Shown piece by piece: positions 18,025 through 26,512 of a stretch of DNA of 64,000 nucleotides (its first letter is position 1; the number at the start of each line of letters is the position of its first letter). A program made the position numbers and the translations under genes. The notes under the pieces were generated by a model, which ran no database searches, had not been told where the DNA came from, and saw nothing but the letters and a program-made list of their open reading frames with translations. Where the stretch lies: positions 744,001 through 808,000 of the forward strand of contig NZ_CP113067.1 of NCBI RefSeq assembly GCF_026625865.1, read 5' to 3'. This DNA comes from Microbacterium sp. SL75. Its GTDB lineage: Bacteria; Actinomycetota; Actinomycetes; Actinomycetales; Microbacteriaceae.

Positions 18025-18948
18025 TCAGCCCTTGACGGCGCCCTGGGTCACGCCCGCCATCACCCAGCGCTGGGTGAAGAGGTAGGCGATGATGGCGGGG
18101 GCCATGGCCATGAGGTACGACGCGAAAGCGACGTTGTAGTTGTTGCTGAACTGCGTCTGGAAGAGGTTCTGCCGCACCGGCAGGGTCTGCAGCGCCGGGT
18201 CGCTGATGATGAGCGAGGGCATCATGAAGTCGTTCCACGCGTAGAGGAAGGCGAAGATGCCGACGGTGGCGCTCATAGGGGCCAGGAGCGGGAAGATGAG
18301 CCGCCAGAACGTCTGCCAGGTCGTCGCCCCGTCGATGCGTGCGCTCTCTTCGAGTTCGAGCGGGATCGACCGGAGGAAGGCCGTGAACAGCAGCACGCTG
18401 AAGCTCAGCTGGAACATCGTGGCGAGGATGATCACGCCGACGGGGTTGTCGAGCCCCACCCGACCGGTGAGCTGGATCTGCGGAAGCGCCACGACGGGGA
18501 ACGGGATGAACATCGCCGCGAGCAGGTAGAAGAACGAGTACCGGAAGAGCTTCCGGTCCCAGTTGCGCGCGATCGCGTACGAGGCGAAGGCGGCGAGCAC
18601 GATCGTCGCCACGACCGTGCCGGCGGTCACCAGCAGCGAGATCGCCAGGCCCACGGGGAACTTCGTCAGCGTCCACGCCTGGACGAAGCCGTCGAAGCTG
18701 AGCGGCGAGGGGAACGAGAACGCGTTGCCGTCGACGACCTGCGTGCCGCTCTTCAGCGCCATCGAGACCGTGACGTACAACGGCAGCAGCACGGTGAGGG
18801 AACAGAGCACCAGGATCGTCGTCGTCGACCAGTTGATGCGCTCCATGCCGACGCGACGACGGCGGCGGGGAGCCTGGGGGCCCTGACGATCGGGGACGGC
18901 GAGCTCGGCCTGCTCGAAGGCGAGGGCCGGCTGGTTGAGAGCGGTCAT
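18025..18948 (-). CDS. Sugar ABC transporter permease, MalG-type
   Basis: This 307-residue membrane protein has a charged N-terminus (about 35 residues) and six transmembrane helices. Its EAA loop is EESARIDGATTWQTFWRLIFPLL and it ends VMAGVTQGAVKG, as MalG-like permeases do. Its ATG overlaps the stop of the partner permease as ATGA. Together they form the channel of importer 2; the ATPase is not encoded here. Confidence 0.95.
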   Translation of the reverse strand: MTALNQPALAFEQAELAVPDRQGPQAPRRRRRVGMERINWSTTTILVLCSLTVLLPLYVTVSMALKSGTQVVDGNAFSFPSPLSFDGFVQAWTLTKFPVGLAISLLVTAGTVVATIVLAAFASYAIARNWDRKLFRYSFFYLLAAMFIPFPVVALPQIQLTGRVGLDNPVGVIILATMFQLSFSVLLFTAFLRSIPLELEESARIDGATTWQTFWRLIFPLLAPMSATVGIFAFLYAWNDFMMPSLIISDPALQTLPVRQNLFQTQFSNNYNVAFASYLMAMAPAIIAYLFTQRWVMAGVTQGAVKG

Positions 18949-19859
18949 GACAGGGTGTTCCTTCCCCGGGTCAGCGAGAGCTGCAGGAGCGAGATGACGA
19001 TGGCCACGACGAAGAAGAGCGCTGCGTTCGCCATCTGATACGCGTAGTCGCCGCCGTTGAAGCCGAGGATGATCGACATCGCGACGCTGCGGGTCGCGGT
19101 ACCGGGGCCTCCGCCGGTGAGCCCGACGATGATGTCGTAGGCGTTCAGGAAGCCCTTGAAGCCCAGGATGATGTTGATCACTACGTACCCCGCGACGAGC
19201 GGGAGCGTGATGCGCAGCAGTTGCTGGGTCTTGCTCGCCCCGTCGAGGCCCGCGGCCTCGTAGACGTCGCCGGGGACGGAGAGGAGCCCCGCGATGTAGA
19301 TGAGCAGCGTGCCGGGCACGGCCTGCCAGGCGGTGACGATCACGATCGCCACCCACGCCAGGTCGGGGTTGGCGAGCAGGCTCGTCTCGAGCCACGGGAT
19401 GCCGAGGGCAGCCCCGGCCTGGGGCACCGAGTTGCTGAAGAGGAAATTGAAGACGTAGGCGATGATGATGCCCGAGATCACCATCGGGATGACGAACACC
19501 GTCCGCAGGGCCTTCGTGAACCGGATCTGCGAGGTGAGCCCGACCGCGAGCAGGAACGCGGCCACGTTGACCACGATGACCGTGGCCACCGAGAAGCCGA
19601 AGGTGAACAGGTACGCCTGCAGGATCGCCGGGTCGCTGAAGATCGCGATGTAGTTGGTCAGGCCCGTGAAGCTCCACTCCCCCAGCCCGATGGAGTCCGT
19701 GAAGCTGAAGAAGATGCCGATGAGACCCGGAACCGTGATCGCGAGCGTGAACAGCACGAGGGTCGGCAGCAGGAACAGGTAATAGATCGGCTCGATCCGG
19801 CGGGAGCTGCGACGCGCGGTCGCTTTGCCCCCGGTGACGATCGTGGTGGTGGTGGTCAT
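18945..19859 (-). CDS. Sugar ABC transporter permease, MalF-type
   Basis: This 304-residue protein has six predicted transmembrane helices beginning at YYLFLLPTLVLFTLAITVPGL. It has the EAA loop EAAGLDGASKTQQLLRITLPL and the GLTGGGPGTAT segment common in CUT1 permeases. Its ATG overlaps the stop of the binding-protein gene as ATGA. Confidence 0.95.
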   Translation of the reverse strand: MTTTTTIVTGGKATARRSSRRIEPIYYLFLLPTLVLFTLAITVPGLIGIFFSFTDSIGLGEWSFTGLTNYIAIFSDPAILQAYLFTFGFSVATVIVVNVAAFLLAVGLTSQIRFTKALRTVFVIPMVISGIIIAYVFNFLFSNSVPQAGAALGIPWLETSLLANPDLAWVAIVIVTAWQAVPGTLLIYIAGLLSVPGDVYEAAGLDGASKTQQLLRITLPLVAGYVVINIILGFKGFLNAYDIIVGLTGGGPGTATRSVAMSIILGFNGGDYAYQMANAALFFVVAIVISLLQLSLTRGRNTLS

Positions 19860-21169
19860 CGCGCGGCCTCCTCGCCAGCGGCATCGTTCGTCGAGGCCGG
19901 GGGCTGGCGGAACGCGAGGCGCGACCAGTCCTCGTCCATGGTGCGCAGGGTGGTCTCGGGCGCTGCGCCGAAGATCATCGCCTGCGCGTAGTTGAAGGTG
20001 GGGATCGTCTTGGGCACGAGCACCGAGGCGCCCTGGTAGATGCGGCCTTCGTCGTAGTACGGCACCATGCCCGCCACGCGCGGGTCGCTCGGCGACGGGG
20101 CGTCCGCCGTGGGCGCGAAGCCGAGCTGCGACTCGTTGTAGGCCTCGATCACCTCGGGGCGGTAGAGGTACTCGAGGAAGTCGCGAGCGGCATCCTGGTG
20201 ATGCGATGCCTCGGGGATGATGGCGGCGAGGTCCATGTTGACGCGCACCTTGAGGTCGTCGGGGTCGTCGGTCATCGGCAGGGGGAAGGTACCGACCGGC
20301 AGGTCCGGCGCGGTCTTAGCGATCTCGCCGAGCGCCCACGGCCCCTGCAGGTACATCGCCGCCTGCCCCTGTGCGAAGGCGAGGTTCCCATCGCCGTAGG
20401 CCCGGCTCTCAGCATCCGCATTCGTGTAGTTCGTCGCGAGCTCGAGCATGCGGTCCATGGGCTGGGTGAAGTCCTTCGCGAACGACACCGACGAGTCGGG
20501 GCCGACCTGATCGCCCTCGGCGGCCAGGGAGTCGAAGAAGTCGAGCACGTCCAGCGAGCCCCCGACGGAGTAGTCGTACCAGCCCTGGGCGACGGTCCAG
20601 TCGTCTTTGAAGGTGCCGTAGAATGGGGTGATGCCGTTGGCCTTCAGGGTCTCGGACACCTCGAGGAGCTCGCCCCACGTGGTGGGGACCGACAGGCCGA
20701 GCTGGTCGAAGATCTGCGTGTTGTAGATGACGGATGCCGCCATCACCGAGTACGGCAGGGCGCTGGTGCGACCCGCGCACGAGCCGTACTGGTCCATGAG
20801 CGGCTGCAAGTCTTCGCGCACGCTCGCCGCCGCCGCGGTGCCGCTGAGGTCGGAGAGGGCGCAGCGCTGCACGAACCGGGCCACCTCGTAGTTGTAGTTC
20901 GCCAGCATGATGTCGGGCGGGTTGCCGCGGACGAAGCTGGCCGAGACGACGTCGACGCCGGAGCTGTCCATCTCGACGCGCACCCTGTCTTGAGAGGCGT
21001 TGTACTGCGCGACGACGTCGTTCATGAACGAGAGCGCCTCGCGTTTGCTGAAGGTGAAGCGGATGGTCTCGCGCCCATCGGCCGAGCAGCCCGCGAGCAG
21101 GCTCGCCCCGAGCACCCCCACCGCGGCCGCCGCGACCCACCGCCGGGTCGCCCTGGTCTTCGTCGACAC
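19856..21169 (-). CDS. Sugar-binding lipoprotein of ABC importer 2
   Basis: This 437-residue family-1 binding protein has a signal peptide and the lipobox LAGC. The start is the GTG at 21169, chosen because GGAGGAGGA lies five bases upstream; upstream ATGs at 21190 and 21229 lack a site. Segments such as AMYLQGPWALGEI and ITPFYGTFKDDWTVAQGW match sugar-binding proteins. It heads operon 2 (binding protein, two permeases, GH13 alpha-glucosidase). The divergent ROK gene is the likely regulator. Confidence 0.93.
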   Translation of the reverse strand: MSTKTRATRRWVAAAAVGVLGASLLAGCSADGRETIRFTFSKREALSFMNDVVAQYNASQDRVRVEMDSSGVDVVSASFVRGNPPDIMLANYNYEVARFVQRCALSDLSGTAAAASVREDLQPLMDQYGSCAGRTSALPYSVMAASVIYNTQIFDQLGLSVPTTWGELLEVSETLKANGITPFYGTFKDDWTVAQGWYDYSVGGSLDVLDFFDSLAAEGDQVGPDSSVSFAKDFTQPMDRMLELATNYTNADAESRAYGDGNLAFAQGQAAMYLQGPWALGEIAKTAPDLPVGTFPLPMTDDPDDLKVRVNMDLAAIIPEASHHQDAARDFLEYLYRPEVIEAYNESQLGFAPTADAPSPSDPRVAGMVPYYDEGRIYQGASVLVPKTIPTFNYAQAMIFGAAPETTLRTMDEDWSRLAFRQPPASTNDAAGEEAAR

Positions 21170-21189
21170 CTGGTTCCTCCTCCGCCGCA

Positions 21190-21234
21190 TTGCGAATATG
21201 TTGTGTTGATGACTAAATCTAGTCGCCAAATCAA
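21190..21234. promoter_or_regulatory. Probable ROK operator between divergent units
   Basis: A dyad GACTAAATCTAGTC (21211-21224) lies inside a wider pair TTGAT (21206-21210) and ATCAA (21230-21234). This AT-rich island stands out in the GC-rich surroundings. TTGCGA (21190-21195) and CTAAAT (21213-21218), 17 nt apart, could be the ROK gene promoter, overlapped by the dyad. ROK repressors of the NagC/XylR type bind such AT-rich dyads. Confidence 0.5.
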
Positions 21235-21306
21235 TGTCGTGCAGGCAGTATTGCAGGGGGAACGCACGGCGGTCAAGAGCGACCGCCCGACGCGAAGAGA
21301 GGGCGG

Positions 21307-22539
21307 ATGCCGATGGATGCCGTGACCGCGACGCCCTCGCTGCGACGTCACAGCCTCGACGCCGTGCTGCGCCACGCCTGGCAGGTCGACGCCTTCACCG
21401 CCAGCGACGTGATCGCCGCGATCGGGGTGACCCGCTCCACCGCCATCGACGTGCTTGACGAGCTGACCGCGCGGCGCCTGCTCGCGGAGATGCCCAACGC
21501 GCGCGCCGTCGGCGAGTACTCCAAGGGGCGCCCCGCGCGCCGCTTCGCCTTCCGGCCCGAGGCGGGCGTCGTGGTGGGGGTCGACGCGGGACGCGGGCAT
21601 CTGACGGCCACGGTGGCCGACCTGCGCGGCGAGACGCTCGCGACCTCGCGCCTGACGGTCGACCCCGAGCGCGATTCGCCCGAACGGCGCCGACGCGCGG
21701 CGGAGGCGACCGTGGAGGCGACCCTGAAACGCGCACGACGCGATCGCTCCGAGATCGTCGCGCTGTGCGCGGGGGTTCCCGCCCCGGTCGACCGCGAGGG
21801 CCGCTCCCCCGTGCACCACGACCGCTTCTGGGAACGGATGAACCCCGGCTTCATCGACACCTTCCAGAGCTGGTCGCCCGTGGTGCGGGTCGAGAACGAC
21901 GCGACCCTGGCCGCGGTGGCCGAGCACGCGCGCGGGGCGGCCGCCGATTGCGACGACTTCGTCGCCCTCTTGGCCGGTGAACGCTTCGGCGCCGGGATCT
22001 GCCTCGACGGGCACCTCCTGCGCGGAAAGCACGGCGGCGCGGGAGAGACCGTAGCCTTCGACCGCGTCGAGGGCGTCGGCAGCGCCGAGGGGCTCGCGCC
22101 CCGCTGCGTCGAGGCGGCGCGGGCGGCACTGCGCTCCGGCTCGCTGCCCGCGCAGAGCGCCCTGCACGACATCGACCCCGCGGCGATCGACGCCAAGAGC
22201 GTGCTCGACCTCGCGGCATCCGGAGATCCAGGAGCCCTCGCCGTCGCTCGCGAGGTGGGGGGCGCCCTGGCGGGCGTCGTGGGCATCTTCGGGAGCCTGT
22301 TCGACGTGGATCGCGTGATCGTCTCCGGCGCCATCGCCGCGGGCGCGGCCCCCATCATCACGGCCGCCATCGACGCCCTCCCGCGCGCGCTCGACCTCCC
22401 CGCCCCCGCGATCGTCGCCTCGACCCTCGGCGCCGACATCGTCTCGATCGGCGCGGTCGCCGCCGCCGTCGACGCCGCACGCGATCACGCCCTCGACCTG
22501 CCGGTCTTCTCCCTCCCGGACGACCGCGCGCGAGCGTGA
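21307..22539 (+). CDS. ROK-family transcriptional regulator
   Basis: This 410-residue protein has an N-terminal winged helix (FTASDVIAAIGVTRSTAIDVLDEL) that marks it as a regulator rather than a sugar kinase. The ROK domain begins VVVGVDAGRGHLTATVADLRG, similar to the sugar-kinase phosphate loop but altered. The glycine-rich segment FGAGICLDGHLLRGKHGGAGE is present, but the usual C-x-C-G-x-x-G-C-x-E zinc motif is not seen. It probably represses importer operon 2 and responds to the imported sugar. The ATG at 21313 is an alternative start. Confidence 0.88.
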   Translation: MPMDAVTATPSLRRHSLDAVLRHAWQVDAFTASDVIAAIGVTRSTAIDVLDELTARRLLAEMPNARAVGEYSKGRPARRFAFRPEAGVVVGVDAGRGHLTATVADLRGETLATSRLTVDPERDSPERRRRAAEATVEATLKRARRDRSEIVALCAGVPAPVDREGRSPVHHDRFWERMNPGFIDTFQSWSPVVRVENDATLAAVAEHARGAAADCDDFVALLAGERFGAGICLDGHLLRGKHGGAGETVAFDRVEGVGSAEGLAPRCVEAARAALRSGSLPAQSALHDIDPAAIDAKSVLDLAASGDPGALAVAREVGGALAGVVGIFGSLFDVDRVIVSGAIAAGAAPIITAAIDALPRALDLPAPAIVASTLGADIVSIGAVAAAVDAARDHALDLPVFSLPDDRARA

Positions 22540-22637
22540 CCCCCGGCATCCGCCCCCACAACCCCCCGCGTCGCCGCGGCGACGGAGGGATAGCGTCGAA
22601 CTGCGCCGGCGCCGACCCGCCGGGCCGAGGAGAATCC

Positions 22638-23921
22638 ATGCCCGCGTGGCCCGAACACGTCATCTGGTGGCACGTCTACCCGCTGGGATTCGTCGGTGCG
22701 CCGATCCGTGACGGCGTGGATCCGGATGCCGACCCGGTGCACCGTCTCGACCGCCTCGACCCGTGGCTCGACCACGTCATCGAGCTGGGGCTCAACGGTC
22801 TGCTCCTGGGCCCGGTGTTCGCGTCGGAGACACACGGCTACGACACCGTCGACCACCTCCGCATCGACCCACGACTCGGCGACACCGCTGATCTCGACCG
22901 ACTCGTCTCCGCGGCGCGTGGGCGTGGCATCCGGGTCCTTCTCGACGGCGTCTTCAACCACGTCGGGCGGGGGCACCCGGCGTTCCGCGACCTGCGGGAG
23001 GACGGGCCGAGCCTGTTCCGGGGGCGGTGGGTCGACGGGCGCTTCGAGCCCGAGGTCTTCGAGGGGCACGACGCCCTCGTCGCGCTGGATCACGCGTCTG
23101 CCGACGTCGTCGATCTCGTGGTGGAGGTCATGTGTCACTGGCTCGACCACGGGATCGACGGATGGAGACTGGATGCCGCGTACGCGGTGCCGTCGTCGTT
23201 CTGGGCCCAGGTGCTTCCGCGGGTGCGCGAGCGCTTCCCCGACGCATGGTTCCTGGGCGAGGTCATCCACGGCGACGGTCCGCAGATCGTGCGGGAATCG
23301 ACTATCGACTCGCTGACGCAGTACGAGCTGTGGCAGGGGATCTGGCACGGCATCTCCGACGGCAACCTCTTCGAGCTCAGCCATGCCGTCGAGCGGCATG
23401 ACGAGTTGCTGTCGACCTACGCCCCGCAGACCTTCGTCGGCAACCACGATGTCAGCCGTATCGCCTCGGCGGTGGGCGCGGATCTCGTGCCGCACGCCCT
23501 CGCGGTGCTGTTCACCGTCGCGGGAACGCCCTCGGTGTACGCCGGCGACGAGTTCGGGTGGACCGGGGTGAAAGAGGAGCGGCTCGGCGGCGACGATGCG
23601 GTGCGCCCGGAGTTCCCCGCGCGCCCCGACGAGGTCGACCCCGACGAGGGCATCCTGCGGGTGCACCGGGAACTGATCGCGCTGCGGCGCCGCAAACCAT
23701 GGCTCTGGCGCGCGCACACCGACGTGATCGAGGTGACGAACACGGCGATCGCTCTGCGCACGGCCGTGGGAGACGACGCCGTGGTGGTGGCGCTGAACAT
23801 CGGCGACGAGCCCGTATCGCTGCCGGTCGCCGACGGACGGCAGCTGGTCACGGGCGAGGGCGCGCCGGCGGACGGCCGGATCGAGCTGGGACCGCGAGGG
23901 TGGGCGGTACTGGAGGCCTGA
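22638..23921 (+). CDS. GH13 alpha-amylase-family enzyme
   Basis: This 427-residue enzyme is a short GH13 protein. The nucleophile is D179 (DGWRLDAAY), the acid/base is E208 (FLGEVI), and the stabiliser is D271 (VGNHDVSRI). The beta-3 region reads VLLDGVFNHVG. A short C-terminal beta domain (VVALNIGDEPVSLPV) follows. There is no signal peptide, so it acts inside the cell on imported glucans. The ATG at 22638 follows GAGGAGA; the in-frame sequence upstream is not conserved-looking. A -10-like TAGCGT at 22590 could be its own promoter. Together with the upstream ROK gene it belongs to the operon 2 locus. Confidence 0.88.
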   Translation: MPAWPEHVIWWHVYPLGFVGAPIRDGVDPDADPVHRLDRLDPWLDHVIELGLNGLLLGPVFASETHGYDTVDHLRIDPRLGDTADLDRLVSAARGRGIRVLLDGVFNHVGRGHPAFRDLREDGPSLFRGRWVDGRFEPEVFEGHDALVALDHASADVVDLVVEVMCHWLDHGIDGWRLDAAYAVPSSFWAQVLPRVRERFPDAWFLGEVIHGDGPQIVRESTIDSLTQYELWQGIWHGISDGNLFELSHAVERHDELLSTYAPQTFVGNHDVSRIASAVGADLVPHALAVLFTVAGTPSVYAGDEFGWTGVKEERLGGDDAVRPEFPARPDEVDPDEGILRVHRELIALRRRKPWLWRAHTDVIEVTNTAIALRTAVGDDAVVVALNIGDEPVSLPVADGRQLVTGEGAPADGRIELGPRGWAVLEA

Positions 23922-23982
23922 GCGCGGCGCGCTGATCCTCGCGCCCGGGCCGCGGCGCGAGGTCCCTGGACCCGCGCACCGA

Positions 23983-24007
23983 GGTCCCTGAGCCTGTCGA
24001 AGGGACC
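23983..24007. repeat. REP-like palindromic element
   Basis: GGTCCCT (23983-23989) and AGGGACC (24001-24007) flank GAGCCTGTCGA. The core CCCTGAGCCTGTCGAAGGG is a dispersed intergenic repeat known from many high-GC bacteria. A half copy, GAGGTCCCTG, lies just upstream at 23960. It sits between convergent genes and could also act as a transcription end. Confidence 0.6.
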
Positions 24008-24092
24008 GGGCTCCGCAGCACGCCCGGTGACGTCGACACGCTCAGCCACCTCTACCCCGCGCTGTGTCGAAGAATCGTGCCGCCTGCGCGAG

Positions 24093-24743
24093 TCAGCCCC
24101 CGGCGCGGAAGCGGTGCTCGGGGCGACCGGTGGTGCCGTAGCGCAGACTCACCTGCACGAGGCCCCTCTCGGCGAGGGCGGTCAAGTGGCGTTGCGCCGT
24201 CGCGCGCGAGACGCCGATGCGCTCGGCCACCTCGGTCGCCGAGGCCTCGTCAGCGCCGAGGGCGGCGAGCACGGTCTGCTCGGTCGCGGATCGGGCGAGA
24301 GAGGCACCCTCGCGCTCCCCGCGCATGACCGAGGCTGCGCGGTCGATGTCGTCCTGCGACAGGGGCCGCGGGCTCGCGAGGAGGTTGCGGTACCGCGCGT
24401 ACCGGTCGAGGCGTTCCGCCAGCACCCGCGTGTCGAAGGGCTTCACGAGGAAGGCGAGGGCCCCGGCGGTGAACGCCCGGCGCACGGTCGCGGCATCCGT
24501 CGCCGCCGACAGGACGAACGCGTCGACGCCGGCCGAGCGCACCAACTCGATGCCGTCGCCGTCGGGGAGGTAGACGTCGGCCAGCAGCAGGTCGGGAGCG
24601 TGCGCGGCGAGCGCGGCGCGGGCCTCGCCGACGGTGCGCGCGGGCTCGAGCGCGACGAACCCCGGGCGCGCGGTCACGGCGTCGCGGTGCAGTCCCGCGA
24701 CCCGGAAGTCATCGTCGACGACGAGGACGCGGATGTCTGTCAT
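24093..24743 (-). CDS. Response regulator, CitB/DcuR type
   Basis: This 216-residue protein has an N-terminal receiver domain with phospho-acceptor D56 (LLLADVYLPDG), acidic pocket VVDDD near residue 10, and K101 (FLVKPFD). A linker leads to a C-terminal helix-turn-helix (ASATEVAERIGVSRATAQRHLTAL) of the CitT/DcuR class. It pairs with the overlapping sensor kinase gene (ATGA) and most likely activates the divergent citrate transporter gene. Confidence 0.92.
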   Translation of the reverse strand: MTDIRVLVVDDDFRVAGLHRDAVTARPGFVALEPARTVGEARAALAAHAPDLLLADVYLPDGDGIELVRSAGVDAFVLSAATDAATVRRAFTAGALAFLVKPFDTRVLAERLDRYARYRNLLASPRPLSQDDIDRAASVMRGEREGASLARSATEQTVLAALGADEASATEVAERIGVSRATAQRHLTALAERGLVQVSLRYGTTGRPEHRFRAGG

Positions 24744-26353
24744 TCGGTTTCTCCTCGGGTCACGCCGGGCAGTCTCGCGGCCACGACGGCGCCGTGACCG
24801 TCGCCTCCCGGGTCGACGACCCAGACGTCGCCGCCGCGCCGACGGGCGAACTCGCGCGACAGGGGGAGGCCGATGCCGAGTCCGTGCACCGCGGAAGGGT
24901 CGTCGCTCCGCTCTCGCGGGAGGAAGGCGGCCTCGGGGTCGGCGATACCCGCCCCCGTGTCGCCGACCGTGAGCACGACGGCATCCCCGTCGCCGAGCAC
25001 CGCCACCTCGACCTCTCGGGGTGCCGGCGCCGCCGCTGCCGCCGTCACGGCGTTGTCGACGAGGTTGCCGAGGACGGCCACGACGTCCTCGACCTCGTCG
25101 ATCGGAGTGCGCAGGAACGTCTCGTCGGCGACGCGCAGCACCACGCCGCGCTCGCGGGCCGAGAGGGCCTTCGCCCCCAGGAACGACTGCAGCATCGCAT
25201 CGCCCACGAGGTCGATCCCGGGCACCGCCCAGTCGACCGAGCCCCGGTCGACGAGATCGGCGAGGAAGGCGCGCGCCTCGCCCGCGCGCCCCGCGTCGAG
25301 CAGGCCCACCGCCGCGTGCAGCCGGTTGGCGTTCTCGTGCCGTTGCACGCGCAGGGCATCGCTCATCGCGCGGACGCTGTCGAGCCGCCCCGACAGGGCC
25401 ATGACGTCGGTGCGATCGCGCAGCGTCGCCACGCGGCCGAAGGAGCGGGCCCCGCGCCGCACCGGTCGCACGTCGATGAACACGACGCGGTCGCCCAGGG
25501 GGAGCCCGCTCGAGGCCCCGGTGCCCGACAGAGCCGCGGCGACCGCCGGGGGCAGTCCGAGATCGCGCACCGGCCGACCCACGGCATCCCTCACTCCGAA
25601 AAGCCGTTCGGCGGCGGCCGTGCACACGCGCACGACGCCGGCGTCATCGAGGGCGACGACCCCCTCATCGGCGCTTTCGAGAACGGCGGTCTGGGTCTGG
25701 ACGAGCGAGACGAGTTCTTCGGGCTGCACGCCGAGAGTGAGCCGCTCGAGGCGGCGACGCATGAACAGGGCGACCACGGCGCCGATCGCCACGGCGAGCG
25801 CCACGGCGACGGCGATCCCGCCGATCAGGGCCGGGAGGTCGTCGAAGACGCTCGCCCGCTCGAAGCCCACGCTCACCTCCCCCACCGGGGATCCCCCGCC
25901 GGGCGCGTAGACCGGCACCTTTGCGCGGGCGGACTCGCCGAGCGTTCCCGTCTCCCACGTGACCACCTCTCGCCCCGCGAGCGCGTCCGCGAAGCTCGTG
26001 CTCACCACCTCGCCGAGGCGGTCGGGATCGGGGTGGGCGAGACGGATGCCGTGATCGTCGGTGATCACGACGAACAGGCCCTCCGTGCGGGTAGTGACGT
26101 CGGTGGCGTACCGCTGCAGCAGGCCGTCGCGCAAGCCCGCGGCATCCGGGGTCCCGGGATCGGCGGAGTAGGTCTCGACGAGGTCGCGCACCTCGGGGGC
26201 TTCGGCGACGGACCGGGCGATGTTCAGCGCCGAGGAATCGGCCTCGGCCTTCAGCTGCTGCACGCCGAGCCAGGCGAAGACGGCGGTGCACACGGCGACG
26301 ACGGCCACCTGCGTGGCGACCTGCACGACCAGCATGCGCGTGGCGAACCGCAT
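24740..26353 (-). CDS. Sensor histidine kinase, CitA/DcuS type
   Basis: This 537-residue membrane kinase has one transmembrane helix at about 8-30, an extracellular sensor domain (about 35-170, with the PAS-like VVITDDHGIRLAHPDPDRLGE), a second helix near 172-197, and a cytoplasmic PAS domain. The dimer/phospho-acceptor segment contains H339 in VQRHENANRLH, typical of the citrate/C4-dicarboxylate sensor family. The ATPase domain shows VLGNLVDNAV, GDTGAGI and GLGIGLPLS. The ATG at 26353 follows GGGAGG. It probably senses citrate or another carboxylate outside the cell. Confidence 0.92.
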   Translation of the reverse strand: MRFATRMLVVQVATQVAVVAVCTAVFAWLGVQQLKAEADSSALNIARSVAEAPEVRDLVETYSADPGTPDAAGLRDGLLQRYATDVTTRTEGLFVVITDDHGIRLAHPDPDRLGEVVSTSFADALAGREVVTWETGTLGESARAKVPVYAPGGGSPVGEVSVGFERASVFDDLPALIGGIAVAVALAVAIGAVVALFMRRRLERLTLGVQPEELVSLVQTQTAVLESADEGVVALDDAGVVRVCTAAAERLFGVRDAVGRPVRDLGLPPAVAAALSGTGASSGLPLGDRVVFIDVRPVRRGARSFGRVATLRDRTDVMALSGRLDSVRAMSDALRVQRHENANRLHAAVGLLDAGRAGEARAFLADLVDRGSVDWAVPGIDLVGDAMLQSFLGAKALSARERGVVLRVADETFLRTPIDEVEDVVAVLGNLVDNAVTAAAAAPAPREVEVAVLGDGDAVVLTVGDTGAGIADPEAAFLPRERSDDPSAVHGLGIGLPLSREFARRRGGDVWVVDPGGDGHGAVVAARLPGVTRGETE

Positions 26354-26512
26354 CCGCACCTCCCGCCTCGACTCTCGTGCGCGAAATGCGCAGAACACAC
26401 GGTACGCGCATAACCGTCCGCAATGCGAGCAAGCACGCGCCGGGAGGCTCGTCGTGCGTAACCTCGCCGGATCGAGTGCGAGAGCCGCGCCCGTCACGAC
26501 GAAGGAGTCGCG